Origin: Streptococcus parasanguinis | GTDB taxonomy: Bacteria; Bacillota; Bacilli; Lactobacillales; Streptococcaceae | Length of the DNA: 64,000 nt | Assembly: GCF_023109675.1 (NCBI RefSeq) | Contig: NZ_JALDUR010000001.1 | Coordinates: 258,259 to 322,258 of the forward strand | Reading direction: 5' to 3' | Part shown: one piece after another, positions 48,440 through 57,500 of the stretch | Position numbering within the stretch: position 1 is the stretch's first letter | Layout: each line of letters starts with the position of its first letter | Notes under the pieces: model-generated | Told to the model about the DNA's origin: nothing | The model's input: the letters and a program-made list of their open reading frames with translations, nothing else | The model's database searches: none | Made by a program: the position numbers and the translations under genes

Positions 48440-49192
48440 TTATAAATCTTTGTGTTTAAAAGTAGCCAGTCCTAGGAAGCCGAAAACAAGGATGAATCCA
48501 AGGGCAATCGAGAGAGTGTTGTTCGTTGCTGTGGTGCTTTGGACCATGGAATATTGGAACTCCAAGTTTAGATAGTGGAGAATGTCAATATCTTTAAAGA
48601 AAAGCGCAGGTAGACTTAAGAGGATATTTCCAATAAAGTAGCCAACGAAGGCCAAGGTGATGGATTGGCTAGCATAAAGAAGGAAGGAAATGATGCTGAC
48701 CCAAGCCAAGGTGGAGAGGAACTGAATCAGCACGGTCAGTCCAAAATGAGCCAAGAAGTGTTCTGGCATGGTGCCAAGTCCATTGTAGAGGGTCGCGATC
48801 AAGAAGACGAGACCATAAGAAACAAGAAATTGAAAGAGAGCAATGGTCAGGACAACGGCGCTTTTGGCAAAGTAGTAGCTGGTACGCGAAACACCATAGG
48901 CCAGACTATTCTTGTATAAGTTTTGCGTTAAGTCTGTTCCCAGGACCAAGGTGATGACAATAATGGTAAAGAGGATAGTCACACTGATGCTGGAAGAGTA
49001 GTTGGTCAAGGCTTTAAAGCCTGTCCAAACTTCGGTCGCTTGGGGCAATTTGGATTCCGTATTGACGCCGACGTAGCCAGTAGCTCCAAAGATGACTCCA
49101 GACAGGATGTTGAGAACGAGAATGGCTTCTGTAATCCAAAAACCTTTGGAGCGAAAAAGTCTGTAAAAATCTGCTTGAATGGTATGCAACAT
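48440..49192 (-). CDS. ABC-2-type transporter permease
   Basis: 250 residues with six membrane helices and a short N-terminal amphipathic start (MLHTIQADFYRLFRSKGFW), typical of ABC-2 permeases in bacitracin or lantibiotic resistance exporters. The gene lies 57 nt after the ATPase gene on the same strand. Substrate unknown; the adjacent two-component system suggests response to an envelope-active compound, by analogy. Confidence 0.85.
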   Translation of the reverse strand: MLHTIQADFYRLFRSKGFWITEAILVLNILSGVIFGATGYVGVNTESKLPQATEVWTGFKALTNYSSSISVTILFTIIVITLVLGTDLTQNLYKNSLAYGVSRTSYYFAKSAVVLTIALFQFLVSYGLVFLIATLYNGLGTMPEHFLAHFGLTVLIQFLSTLAWVSIISFLLYASQSITLAFVGYFIGNILLSLPALFFKDIDILHYLNLEFQYSMVQSTTATNNTLSIALGFILVFGFLGLATFKHKDL

Positions 49193-49249
49193 GATAAATC
49201 TCCTAAATGAAATATGTGGGATAGGTAATAGAGGAAGACGGTGATTGGA

Positions 49250-50158
49250 CTAGTCTACCAAATCCGTAAAGAATTTTTCCAGATCTTGGCGGGCATAGTA
49301 GATTTCGTCCACGTCAATATCCGCTTGAACGAGGGCTTTGACAATGACTTTAATATCGTGAGTCTGGCCGAAGATATGGATTTCTCCGTCCTTATCGATG
49401 ACCTTGATGCGGTGATGGAGCTGATCCTGAATCAGTTGACTCGCAAGGGCTAGCTGGCTAGTCTTGAGGATGATGTAGTCTTCTCCTTGTTCTTCGAATT
49501 CAGCCTTGCTAATTTCTTTGATCAGTCGTCCTTGGTCGACAATACCAAAACGATTGGCCACCAGATAAAGCTCGGAAAGGATATGACTGGAAATGAGGAT
49601 GGTCATACCGAGTTCATCGTTGAGGCGCTTGATCATCTGACGGAATTCCTTGATTCCGACTGGATCGAGACCATTGATGGGTTCATCCAAAATGAGGAAG
49701 TCGGGCTTGGCAATGAGCGCAATCGCAATTCCCAACCGTTGTTTCATCCCGAGTGAAAAATCGCGGAATTTCTTCTTACCCGTATTATTCAGGCCGACAT
49801 AGTTCAAGGTTTCTTTGATGACCTGGTCGGGATTGGGGATATGGCGTGCCTTGCAATAGTAGATTAGGTTTTGATAAGCGGTCATATGCTTGTGAGCCAC
49901 AGGACTCTCGATGACAGATCCGACCCGTTTCAGGGCTTGTGTCCACTGAGAGCGATTCGTGGAAGAAAAGAGGGAGACGCTTCCGTCAGTTTCTTGAATC
50001 AGCTGGGTGATGACCTTGATGAGGGTGGTTTTCCCTGCGCCATTTTTACCGATCAGGCCATAGACGTCGCCTTTGCGAATGGTGAGATTCACATCATTTA
50101 AGGCGTATTGATGACCAAATTTTTTACTCAAATGGGAAATTTCTAATACTTTTTCCAT
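49250..50158 (-). CDS. ABC transporter ATP-binding protein
   Basis: 302 residues. Walker A GLIGKNGAGKTTLIK near residue 35, signature FSLGMKQRLGIA (the LSxGxxQ variant usual in BcrA-type ATPases) near 138, Walker B FLILDEPINGLDP and switch His in LISSHILSEL. A C-terminal extension of about 80 residues, as in drug and bacteriocin export ATPases. GAAGGAG precedes the ATG, with TATACT about 45 bp upstream flanked by GCTTG/CAAGC inverted bases. Confidence 0.92.
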   Translation of the reverse strand: MEKVLEISHLSKKFGHQYALNDVNLTIRKGDVYGLIGKNGAGKTTLIKVITQLIQETDGSVSLFSSTNRSQWTQALKRVGSVIESPVAHKHMTAYQNLIYYCKARHIPNPDQVIKETLNYVGLNNTGKKKFRDFSLGMKQRLGIAIALIAKPDFLILDEPINGLDPVGIKEFRQMIKRLNDELGMTILISSHILSELYLVANRFGIVDQGRLIKEISKAEFEEQGEDYIILKTSQLALASQLIQDQLHHRIKVIDKDGEIHIFGQTHDIKVIVKALVQADIDVDEIYYARQDLEKFFTDLVD

Positions 50159-50361
50159 GGTTTTCTCCTTCGTCCAAATGACTAGTTGTTTTCTTTACAC
50201 TCTTAGTATACAGCTTGCTTTTCAAATAACTATCAAGCAATTCTCAAATATTTCTAAAAAATTGCGGTAAAGACTTCTTAAAAAATAAAAATGTTGAATA
50301 GGTGACTCTACAAAGAAATAAAAAGAATTTCTAATGTTGAAATTCAATCCAAAATATATTA

Positions 50362-50661
50362 AAACTTTCCGCTGTGAGAAAAGTGCTAGAAACGATCATG
50401 TTTCTAGCACTCGGGAGTTTTGGGAGTAAAACAGTTTGGGAAACTGTTTTAGCCTGAGCTTTGAAATTAAAAAGCGAAGGGGTCCAAAACTAATTGAACA
50501 CGGGCTGCGGATTGTGTCAAAAAGATAAGTTTTCTTAGAATCTAAGGATTCTTCGTTAAACTTCCTATTTTGACTTTATCCGCAGACGCCCTTTGTATCT
50601 TGATTTAGTCATGGAACTTCTTTGAAGTTCGCTGACGTCCGTACTCACCTAAGGAAAGTTT
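50362..50661 (-). repeat. Family A structured repeat, copy 5, expanded
   Basis: 300 bp between the usual ends. The outer parts and all three stems are recognisable, but two extra segments are present: a 60-70 bp expansion inside the middle stem-loop (with a perfect 11-bp stem at 50427-50451) and a further inverted-repeat insert at 50502-50591. On the minus strand it begins 57 bp after the hydrolase stop. Confidence 0.9.
50502..50591. repeat. 90-bp inverted-repeat insert within family A copy 5
   Basis: Ends GGGCTGCGGATTGTGTCAAAA and TTTTGACTTTATCCGCAGACGCCC-type sequence pair imperfectly over about 22 bp. No ORF inside. Confidence 0.7.
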
Positions 50662-50717
50662 TAAAAATGACTTTATATATATTAAGAATAACTGTTCTAA
50701 AAGTTAGCCTCTTCATT

Positions 50718-51332
50718 TTAGAACCCAGCAACAAACTCCTTGATGGCTTGGGCCAGTTCATAGGGTTTTTCGGTATTGAGTAGATGACCTCCGTCTGCGA
50801 TTTCTTGATAGCGGCCTTTTGGCAGGAGCTTGGCCAATTTTTTAGAAGAAGATTGATTGGCCCAATCTTTGCTACCACAAATCACCAAGCTAGGAAGAGG
50901 GCAAACTTTAACGGTATCGGTTAAATTGAGCCCTTTTAATTCGGTCAAGATTTGAAGCATCTGTTGTTTATTGGCATCTTGTTTTTCAAAGACATGCTTG
51001 GGAAGCAGACGAAAAAGGAGAATCTGGAGCCGATAGAGGGGATTGGTGTTGAGTTTGTACTGTGTTCCTACAAGGACCAAGCCCTTGAGTTGCGGGAAGT
51101 CTTGTCTTGAGAGATCAAGAGCGAGCACGCCACCTAGTGAGAGTCCTACCAGAATAAAGGGTTCGCTTTCTTGCTGGAGGCGCTCCATCAACCTTTCTTT
51201 GACTTCCTGATAGCTTTCTTTTGGATGAGAGAAAATATCAAAAGTTTTGGAGTGCAAGGATGAAAGTGCAAATTGGACACCTTGCCAAGAGAGGACATCT
51301 TGCCCTAGTCCATGTAAAAAAATAAGTTTCAT
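50718..51332 (-). CDS. Alpha/beta hydrolase
   Basis: 204 residues. Oxyanion start MKLIFLHGLGQD, nucleophile Ser in LVGLSLGGVLAL near residue 86, acid region VICGSKDW and catalytic His in DGGHLLNTEKP near 182. Substrate unknown. Its ATG overlaps the pabBC stop by one base, so it is translationally coupled, and the C-terminus is followed by family A copy 5. Confidence 0.9.
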   Translation of the reverse strand: MKLIFLHGLGQDVLSWQGVQFALSSLHSKTFDIFSHPKESYQEVKERLMERLQQESEPFILVGLSLGGVLALDLSRQDFPQLKGLVLVGTQYKLNTNPLYRLQILLFRLLPKHVFEKQDANKQQMLQILTELKGLNLTDTVKVCPLPSLVICGSKDWANQSSSKKLAKLLPKGRYQEIADGGHLLNTEKPYELAQAIKEFVAGF

Positions 51333-53059
51333 CAGGAATCCTTTCTTTGAAAATCGAGTTCGTAGAGACCACGAAGAGCATTGCAGGCATAAATACGATC
51401 AGCGTCTGTTAAATCGTTCAGAGTCAAGAGTTTTTCTTCCACCTGCTGGGTCTCAAGAAGATGGCGCCGGTAGATGCCGTCCAGCAAAGGGAGGTGAGCT
51501 GGTGGGGTATAGCGTTGTCCCTCTATCTCCAGCACCAGATTGCCAATCGTCGTCTCTAGCAAGGTTCCATCTGGCAGATAAAAAATTTGCTCGTGATTTG
51601 ACTGGTTGAGATGGTCTCTCTGACTCGTTTTGAAATAAGTAAATGGCGTCGCTAAATCAAGCTTCTGCTCGGTCAGTTGGGCCTGTAGATAGCTAGCAGG
51701 CAAGTCTGTCAGCTCCGTGATCTCTAGGTGAAAGGTCCCGTTTTTGTGCAAGGCGATCCGACAACGATAGTCAAGGTAGAGATCTAAATGAGCAAGCTTA
51801 TCTTGAAGTTCTTTCAAGAGTTTTGGCTCATCATAAGGATAGGCAAAGTAGCGACTAGCTTCTCTCAAGCGTGTTACATGTTGGTCTAAGAAAGTCAACT
51901 CTCCTTGGTGGATGCGGCCAGTCGTCAGGAGCTCAAAGCGAGGTTCTTGCCGGTAAAGAACCGCCGATTTTTGCTTGGTTTCCTGGTATTCACTTTCCCA
52001 TTGACTGTCCCAAGTGATGCCTCCTCCCACGCCATAGATGGCTTGATTCCCTTGCATTTGAAGGGTCCGGATGGCAACATTAAAAATCCGTTTCCCTTTT
52101 GGAAGAAGGATGCCGATCGTTCCACAGTAGACACCTCGAGGAGCCTTCTCCGTCTTTTGGATGATTTCCATAGTGGAGATCTTCGGTGCTCCTGTAATCG
52201 AGCCACAAGGAAAGAGAGCTCGGAAGGTTTGGACCAGGTCGACCTCAGCTCGTAAGCGACTTTCAATGGTCGAGGTCATCTGCCAAACGGTGGAGTATTG
52301 CTCGACTTGGCAAAGACGGGTCACCTGCTCACTTCCAATCTCCGAAATCCGGTTCATGTCATTGCGGAGGAGGTCGACGATCATCATGTTTTCTGCTCGA
52401 TTTTTCGGATCAGCTTCTAGCCAAGCAGCTTCTTGAAGATCTGCTTGGTTAGTGAGACCACGGCGCGTCGTTCCCTTCATAGGGCGCGTGGTCAGTAGCC
52501 GGTCGTCTTGCTCAAAAAAGAGCTCAGGGCTGATGGAGAGGATGGAGACATCATCGTGCTGGATGAAGGCATTGTAATGGGCCTTTTGCTCAACCACTAA
52601 GCGGTTGTAGATGGCCAAAGGGTCAGACTTTAGCTCTTGAGAAAGCTGGACAGTGTAGTTGACCTGGTAGGTATCTCCCTGGCGGATATGGTGATGGATG
52701 GTCTCGATAGCTTCTTGATAAGCAGGTGCCTCTACCTCTTCCTTCCAATTGGCTGGAAGATCCACAGCTTCATAGTCCTCTGGAAAAGGAAGGGTTTCGA
52801 CCTCCTCGTGGATCGTAAAATAGAGGAGATACTCTCCCATGAGAGGGGCTGGATGGACAGCAAACTTCTTCTCAAAAGCAGGAGCAGCCTCATAGCTGAC
52901 ATAGCCAACCGCATAAAAGCCTTTCTCTTGGTAGGCTTCGACTTCTCTAAGAAGAGCCTCTACCTGATCGAGGTTTCTAGTTTTTAATTCCTTTATGGGC
53001 TTGGTGAAAAGGTGGCGCAATCCAAGCTCTTTAAAATCAATAATGGTTTGTTTATGCAT
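51332..53059 (-). CDS. pabB: Aminodeoxychorismate synthase component I / lyase fusion
   Basis: Makes 4-aminobenzoate for folate. 575 residues. The chorismate-binding domain (about 1-375) has RPMKGTTRRG, NMMIVDLLRNDMNRI and GSITGAPKISTMEII. A class IV aminotransferase-like ADC-lyase domain (about 385-575) carries LLDGIYRRHLLET. It needs an amidotransferase subunit (PabA/TrpG), not present here. Almost no ribosome-binding site; an extended -10 (TGATATACT) ends 7 nt before the ATG, so the mRNA may be leaderless. Confidence 0.94.
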   Translation of the reverse strand: MHKQTIIDFKELGLRHLFTKPIKELKTRNLDQVEALLREVEAYQEKGFYAVGYVSYEAAPAFEKKFAVHPAPLMGEYLLYFTIHEEVETLPFPEDYEAVDLPANWKEEVEAPAYQEAIETIHHHIRQGDTYQVNYTVQLSQELKSDPLAIYNRLVVEQKAHYNAFIQHDDVSILSISPELFFEQDDRLLTTRPMKGTTRRGLTNQADLQEAAWLEADPKNRAENMMIVDLLRNDMNRISEIGSEQVTRLCQVEQYSTVWQMTSTIESRLRAEVDLVQTFRALFPCGSITGAPKISTMEIIQKTEKAPRGVYCGTIGILLPKGKRIFNVAIRTLQMQGNQAIYGVGGGITWDSQWESEYQETKQKSAVLYRQEPRFELLTTGRIHQGELTFLDQHVTRLREASRYFAYPYDEPKLLKELQDKLAHLDLYLDYRCRIALHKNGTFHLEITELTDLPASYLQAQLTEQKLDLATPFTYFKTSQRDHLNQSNHEQIFYLPDGTLLETTIGNLVLEIEGQRYTPPAHLPLLDGIYRRHLLETQQVEEKLLTLNDLTDADRIYACNALRGLYELDFQRKDS

Positions 53060-53065
53060 GCTTTG

Positions 53066-53074
53066 AGTATATCA
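53066..53074 (-). promoter_or_regulatory. Extended -10 of pabBC, implying a leaderless transcript
   Basis: Minus strand TGATATACT; the expected start, 7 nt downstream, falls on the A of the ATG at 53059. No clear -35. Confidence 0.55.
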
Positions 53075-53177
53075 AAAATAGAGGAAAAAAGGTAGATAAG
53101 GATGCAAGATTCCTTGCTTGGCCTTCCCTTTCATGCTAAAATAACCATAGAAACTGCTTTGAGCAAGGAGTAGGACC

Positions 53178-54212
53178 ATGCAAAAGAATCCCCTCTATAA
53201 CACCTCTAGTATCAGCTTTTTTCAATACCTCTTTGCGATTGCAGTGATTTTGGTGCATAGTGGTCGCTTGACCTCTTATGAGCCACTGCATTTTGGTCTC
53301 AAGAGTATGCTTGGCCGGCTAGCAGTGCCATTTTTTATCGTCTGTGCCAGCTTTTTCCTCAAGCAATCCCTAGGGAATTCTAAGAAAATGAAGGCCTATC
53401 TGGTCAAAATCGTAAAAATCTATTTGTTTTGGAGTTTTGTTTACCTTCCTTATGCCTGGCTCTTTTTCTCTAGTCTCCATCTTCCTATCTATCTTTTTCC
53501 AGCAGGTGTTCTCATTGCACTGATCTATCTGGGGATGTGCTACCAACTCTGGTATATCCCAGCCTTTTTGCTGGGCTTGTTTTTGGTCAATCAATTGGTC
53601 AAACGTCTAGGTATGGTTTGGACGGGGTTGATCACCTTTCTTCTTTACTGCTGGGGCTTGATCGAGACCTATTCGGCTTATCTGGACACCACAAGTCTTC
53701 TCAAAGGTTACCAGCTCTACAGCAATTTATTTTTTACAGCGCGAAATGGTCTCTTTTACACGCCTATTTTTATCTATATGGGATACTATCTCTATGATCA
53801 ATTTCATGCACAAACCTTTAAGGTTCACCGTTGGCAAAAGCTAGCTCTCGCCTTTGGTTTGTTCTGTATAGAAGGTACCATCATTTTTCAACATGAAGGA
53901 ATCGATAAGAACTTTTTCTTATTACTTCCTATTGTGACGGTCTATTTTGTCAATGCCTGCCTGCGATCGTCCTTTTTGAAAAGCTATGATTTACAGTATT
54001 TAAAGCAAATGAGTATAGCCCTTTACTTTTCGCATCCGATCTTTATTGAGTTGGCTCGCTACGGGTTTAGAACTCTCCCACTTTCCAATCCGGATAAGGG
54101 CAAGCTGATTTTTGTGACCGCCTTGTTTGGCAGCCACCTTTTTGGACTAACTATGCTGTGGGTGCGAGATAGAAGGAAAAACAAAGGGTTCCTTCAAGTG
54201 GTGAAGAGTTAG
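53178..54212 (+). CDS. Acyltransferase family 3 membrane protein
   Basis: 344 residues with about ten membrane helices. The N-terminal SISFFQYLFAIAVILVHSG carries the conserved His used by acyltransferase-3 (OafA/WecH-type) enzymes that O-acetylate cell-surface polymers or lipids. Target unknown. AAGGAG lies 10-11 nt before the ATG. It is divergent from pabBC. No terminator is obvious before the adhesin gene. Confidence 0.85.
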   Translation: MQKNPLYNTSSISFFQYLFAIAVILVHSGRLTSYEPLHFGLKSMLGRLAVPFFIVCASFFLKQSLGNSKKMKAYLVKIVKIYLFWSFVYLPYAWLFFSSLHLPIYLFPAGVLIALIYLGMCYQLWYIPAFLLGLFLVNQLVKRLGMVWTGLITFLLYCWGLIETYSAYLDTTSLLKGYQLYSNLFFTARNGLFYTPIFIYMGYYLYDQFHAQTFKVHRWQKLALAFGLFCIEGTIIFQHEGIDKNFFLLLPIVTVYFVNACLRSSFLKSYDLQYLKQMSIALYFSHPIFIELARYGFRTLPLSNPDKGKLIFVTALFGSHLFGLTMLWVRDRRKNKGFLQVVKS

Positions 54213-54534
54213 ATGAAATAACCAATCAATAGTAGGGTGTATAAAACTCTAGCAGATGTGTTTGAGTTTTTTTGTATGAAGAAAATCAAGGAAGAATAAG
54301 AATTGGCAGACTGCTCCTCCTTGTTTATAAATGTTTTATTTTCTTGCCCTTGGATAGAAGAAAGGGGAAATCAGTACCAGATAGTGATTTATAATATAGA
54401 CATCATTGTAAATAATGTCTATATTATTGAATAGTGATGATTTAGTTTGAAAAGCAAAGGATATTTTAAAAAATAAGTGATAAAATTAAAGGGAGGGCCT
54501 TTTGGAAGGCTAACAAAAGTAAAGGAGATAAGAC
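54213..54534. other. 320-bp region upstream of the adhesin gene
   Basis: No gene. Contains the inverted repeat at 54393-54425, TGATAAAAT near 54477-54485 as a possible -10, and the ribosome-binding site AAAGGAG before ATG 54535. Confidence 0.5.
54393..54425. promoter_or_regulatory. 11-bp inverted repeat upstream of the adhesin gene
   Basis: AATATAGACAT and ATGTCTATATT flank 11 bp, 110 bp before the ATG. No T-run follows, so an operator is more likely than a terminator. Confidence 0.5.
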
Positions 54535-57500
54535 ATGAAAAAGCTTCGTTCATTATGGAAAGACTTTTTGAAAAAAAGGTTTTGCCATTTTAACAATTTT
54601 CATGATGCTAGGCCAGCTTGGTCAAGGGGCGATCACAGCCTTTGCCAATGAGCTAGCAGTCGGGGATAATGGGGCCTTGGATGTTACCCTTATGTATGGG
54701 GATAAACAAGATCATCCAGGTGGAATGTCCTATTATACAGGGGATACCATGTCTGGTTATATCCAGATCACCCCTAAGAATTTGACAACGGATATTAATG
54801 AAGTAACGGTGACCTTGAAGGTTCCTGGAAAGTACTTACGAGAAGTTAGTTTCCCTGACTTCAATAGTGCTTCAGAGCATGACAAACCAACGGTTACAAA
54901 AGTTGGAGATGATTATCAAGTCACACTTCACTTTAACAATTACCAAAAGTCAGAGGTCCTAACTCTACCATTTATTGGAAAATTTAAAGTCGGTTATGCA
55001 CCGACCAATTATTCATTGGATATTACGGGTACCTTGAATATCAATGGTCAAGAAGCAAAACTCAATGATATCATTTGGAAACCCAAGTACAATGACTATC
55101 GCTTAACCAAGTATATCAACCAAAACTTGAACGAAGCCATGTCCAAGGACTATGCGGAAGCCATGCCTGGTGTTGTCAAAGGGGCTGACGGAAAAAATTA
55201 TATTGAAACCCCATCATCTGTTCCATTTGCATTTCAATTGGAGGGAATGCAAGGACAGTATGGGGGACAATATCGTCAATTAGAATCAGTAACGCTTACC
55301 GATAAGTTGCCAACCTATACAGATAAAAATGGCAATACCCGGACAGCTGTTTTAGATACAGCTAAGTCTGAAGGTTGGGTAGATAATGGAGATGGCACCG
55401 TTTCTAAGACGTTTACAGCAGATGCAAACGGTAATCCAGCAGCTTATCACCAAGAATTCATGGCAAAAATCAAGAATACAAGTTACCTCTACTTGAAATT
55501 CCCGGATTTGGTATTAGAGAAGGATCAAACGCTGAAGGATGTTCTCAGTAAGGATTTGACAAATACAGGTAGTGTTGTTGGGATCCCTGCTAACCGTGGA
55601 GAGGGAGAACCGGATATTACAGCTGAAGATTCTCTTATTTTCCGCTTGACCTCTCGTGACCTGGAAGGGGCTGGAAGTTTTGCCAAAAAAGCAGATGGTG
55701 ATGTCTATGATTCAACTGAATACAAGGCAGCAAATTATAAGTGGATCATAGCCTTTGATAACAAAACTCCTTCACCACAAAAGAATTTTGTTTTCTATGA
55801 TGAGACAGTTGACTCTCGGTTAAAATTTACCAAAATTGATTACGCTCGTCTCATGCAAGGAAATTACGGTATTGGTGAGTATGTCAGCAAATACGTGAAA
55901 CGCTTGATCCTTACTTTGGACGATGGAAGTAAAAAAGAAATTCAGCCAGAAACAGACAAAGACGGCAATGGCTTGATTGATTTAACCAAGTATGGAACCG
56001 TTGTCGGTTGGCGGATGGAAATGAAGGATGATTTTGTCCTAAAATCTGGTCAAGGAATTCGCCTCAATACCTATACAAGCTTCAAGGATCCTGAAAAGAC
56101 GCGTTACGATGAAAATGATGCGACCAAAAATGTCTACAAGAATACAGGCCGTGTGACTTATAAAACACAGTCAAACGTTGCCAAAGATCAGTCAGCAGAT
56201 TAGAGCTTTAAGCTGATTCCTATGAAGGAAAGCTTTGAAATTGCAAAAACGACTGATTACAATGATGTTCGCTATACTGATGGACAAAATATTCGTTTTG
56301 GTTTGATGGCAACCAAAGTAGTTTTAGATCCTGATAAGGATTATGGAGACCTGCGAATCATTGATCTTTATGATCCAAATACCCTTAAAGTCGACTATAA
56401 AGATTTTGAGAGAAACCTTGCCTCTAATGAAAAAGGTATGAAATTCTTAAAGAGCTACGATGTCATTGAAAACTACCACAACTCTGGACGGACAGCTCTC
56501 ATCATGCATTTGGACCAAAAAGAGTTTATTAAGGCTTCTCTGCAAGATCTTAACCGCGTGCGTCTACCGTTTATTGTGGCTGATCTGAAAGGGAAAGATG
56601 ATGGTGGTACCTTCACAAATAAAGTATATGTCGCTGGAAACGGGATCCACGATCTTGAAAATGCCAACCCTGATCGGGTCACGGAAGACGTTTACGATCT
56701 GAACGGAAATGGTTCAACAACGGATAAAATTCCATATGCTCAATCAAACTATACGATTGTTGCGGCTGAAGGAATCTATGCACGCAAATATATCGCTAAA
56801 AATGATGACCTGTCAGACGCTTCGATTGTGACGCGTACCTTCAAACCTGGTGAAACCTTTAACTACAAACTCACCATTAAAAATAATACGGATAAGGCAG
56901 TAGAAGACGGAGTCGTCTATGATGTCCTACCAAAAGTAAAAGACGTTAACACACTAGACGGATCTGGTCGGATGACAGAATACACGGTCAGCCTTCGTGG
57001 ACCAGTGACAGCTCCAGAAGGATGGACGGTCTACTATACAACTGATACAGGCGTTACGACAGATACCATGGCGCAAGCTGCTGACAAGGATATCTGGACG
57101 ACAGCTGTGACTGATTACAGTCAAGTAACAGGAATCAAGTTAGTTGCAAATGCTGGTACTACGATTCCTGCGCGTGGAGAAGCAAGCTTTGGTGTCCCAG
57201 TCGTAAATCCAAGTGAATTAACCGATGAAGTCAAGGCTTTGATGCAAAAACGTACCAAAGACAACGAAGACAACGGCGGTCGTTCTGGTCTTGTTCAAGC
57301 TCATAACCAGTTTGGTTACAAGGCGAAAGGTCACGAAGGAAATCGTGAGTCTAATACCGTAACTGCACAAATCTTCTCGGCTGCTTTCCACGTCAAGAAG
57401 GTGGACAAGGATGATCCTAAGAAAGTCCTTGAAGGTGCTGAATTTACCTTAACTGATGCAAATGGCGCGGTTGTTGCGACGGCCACTTCTGATAAAAAAG

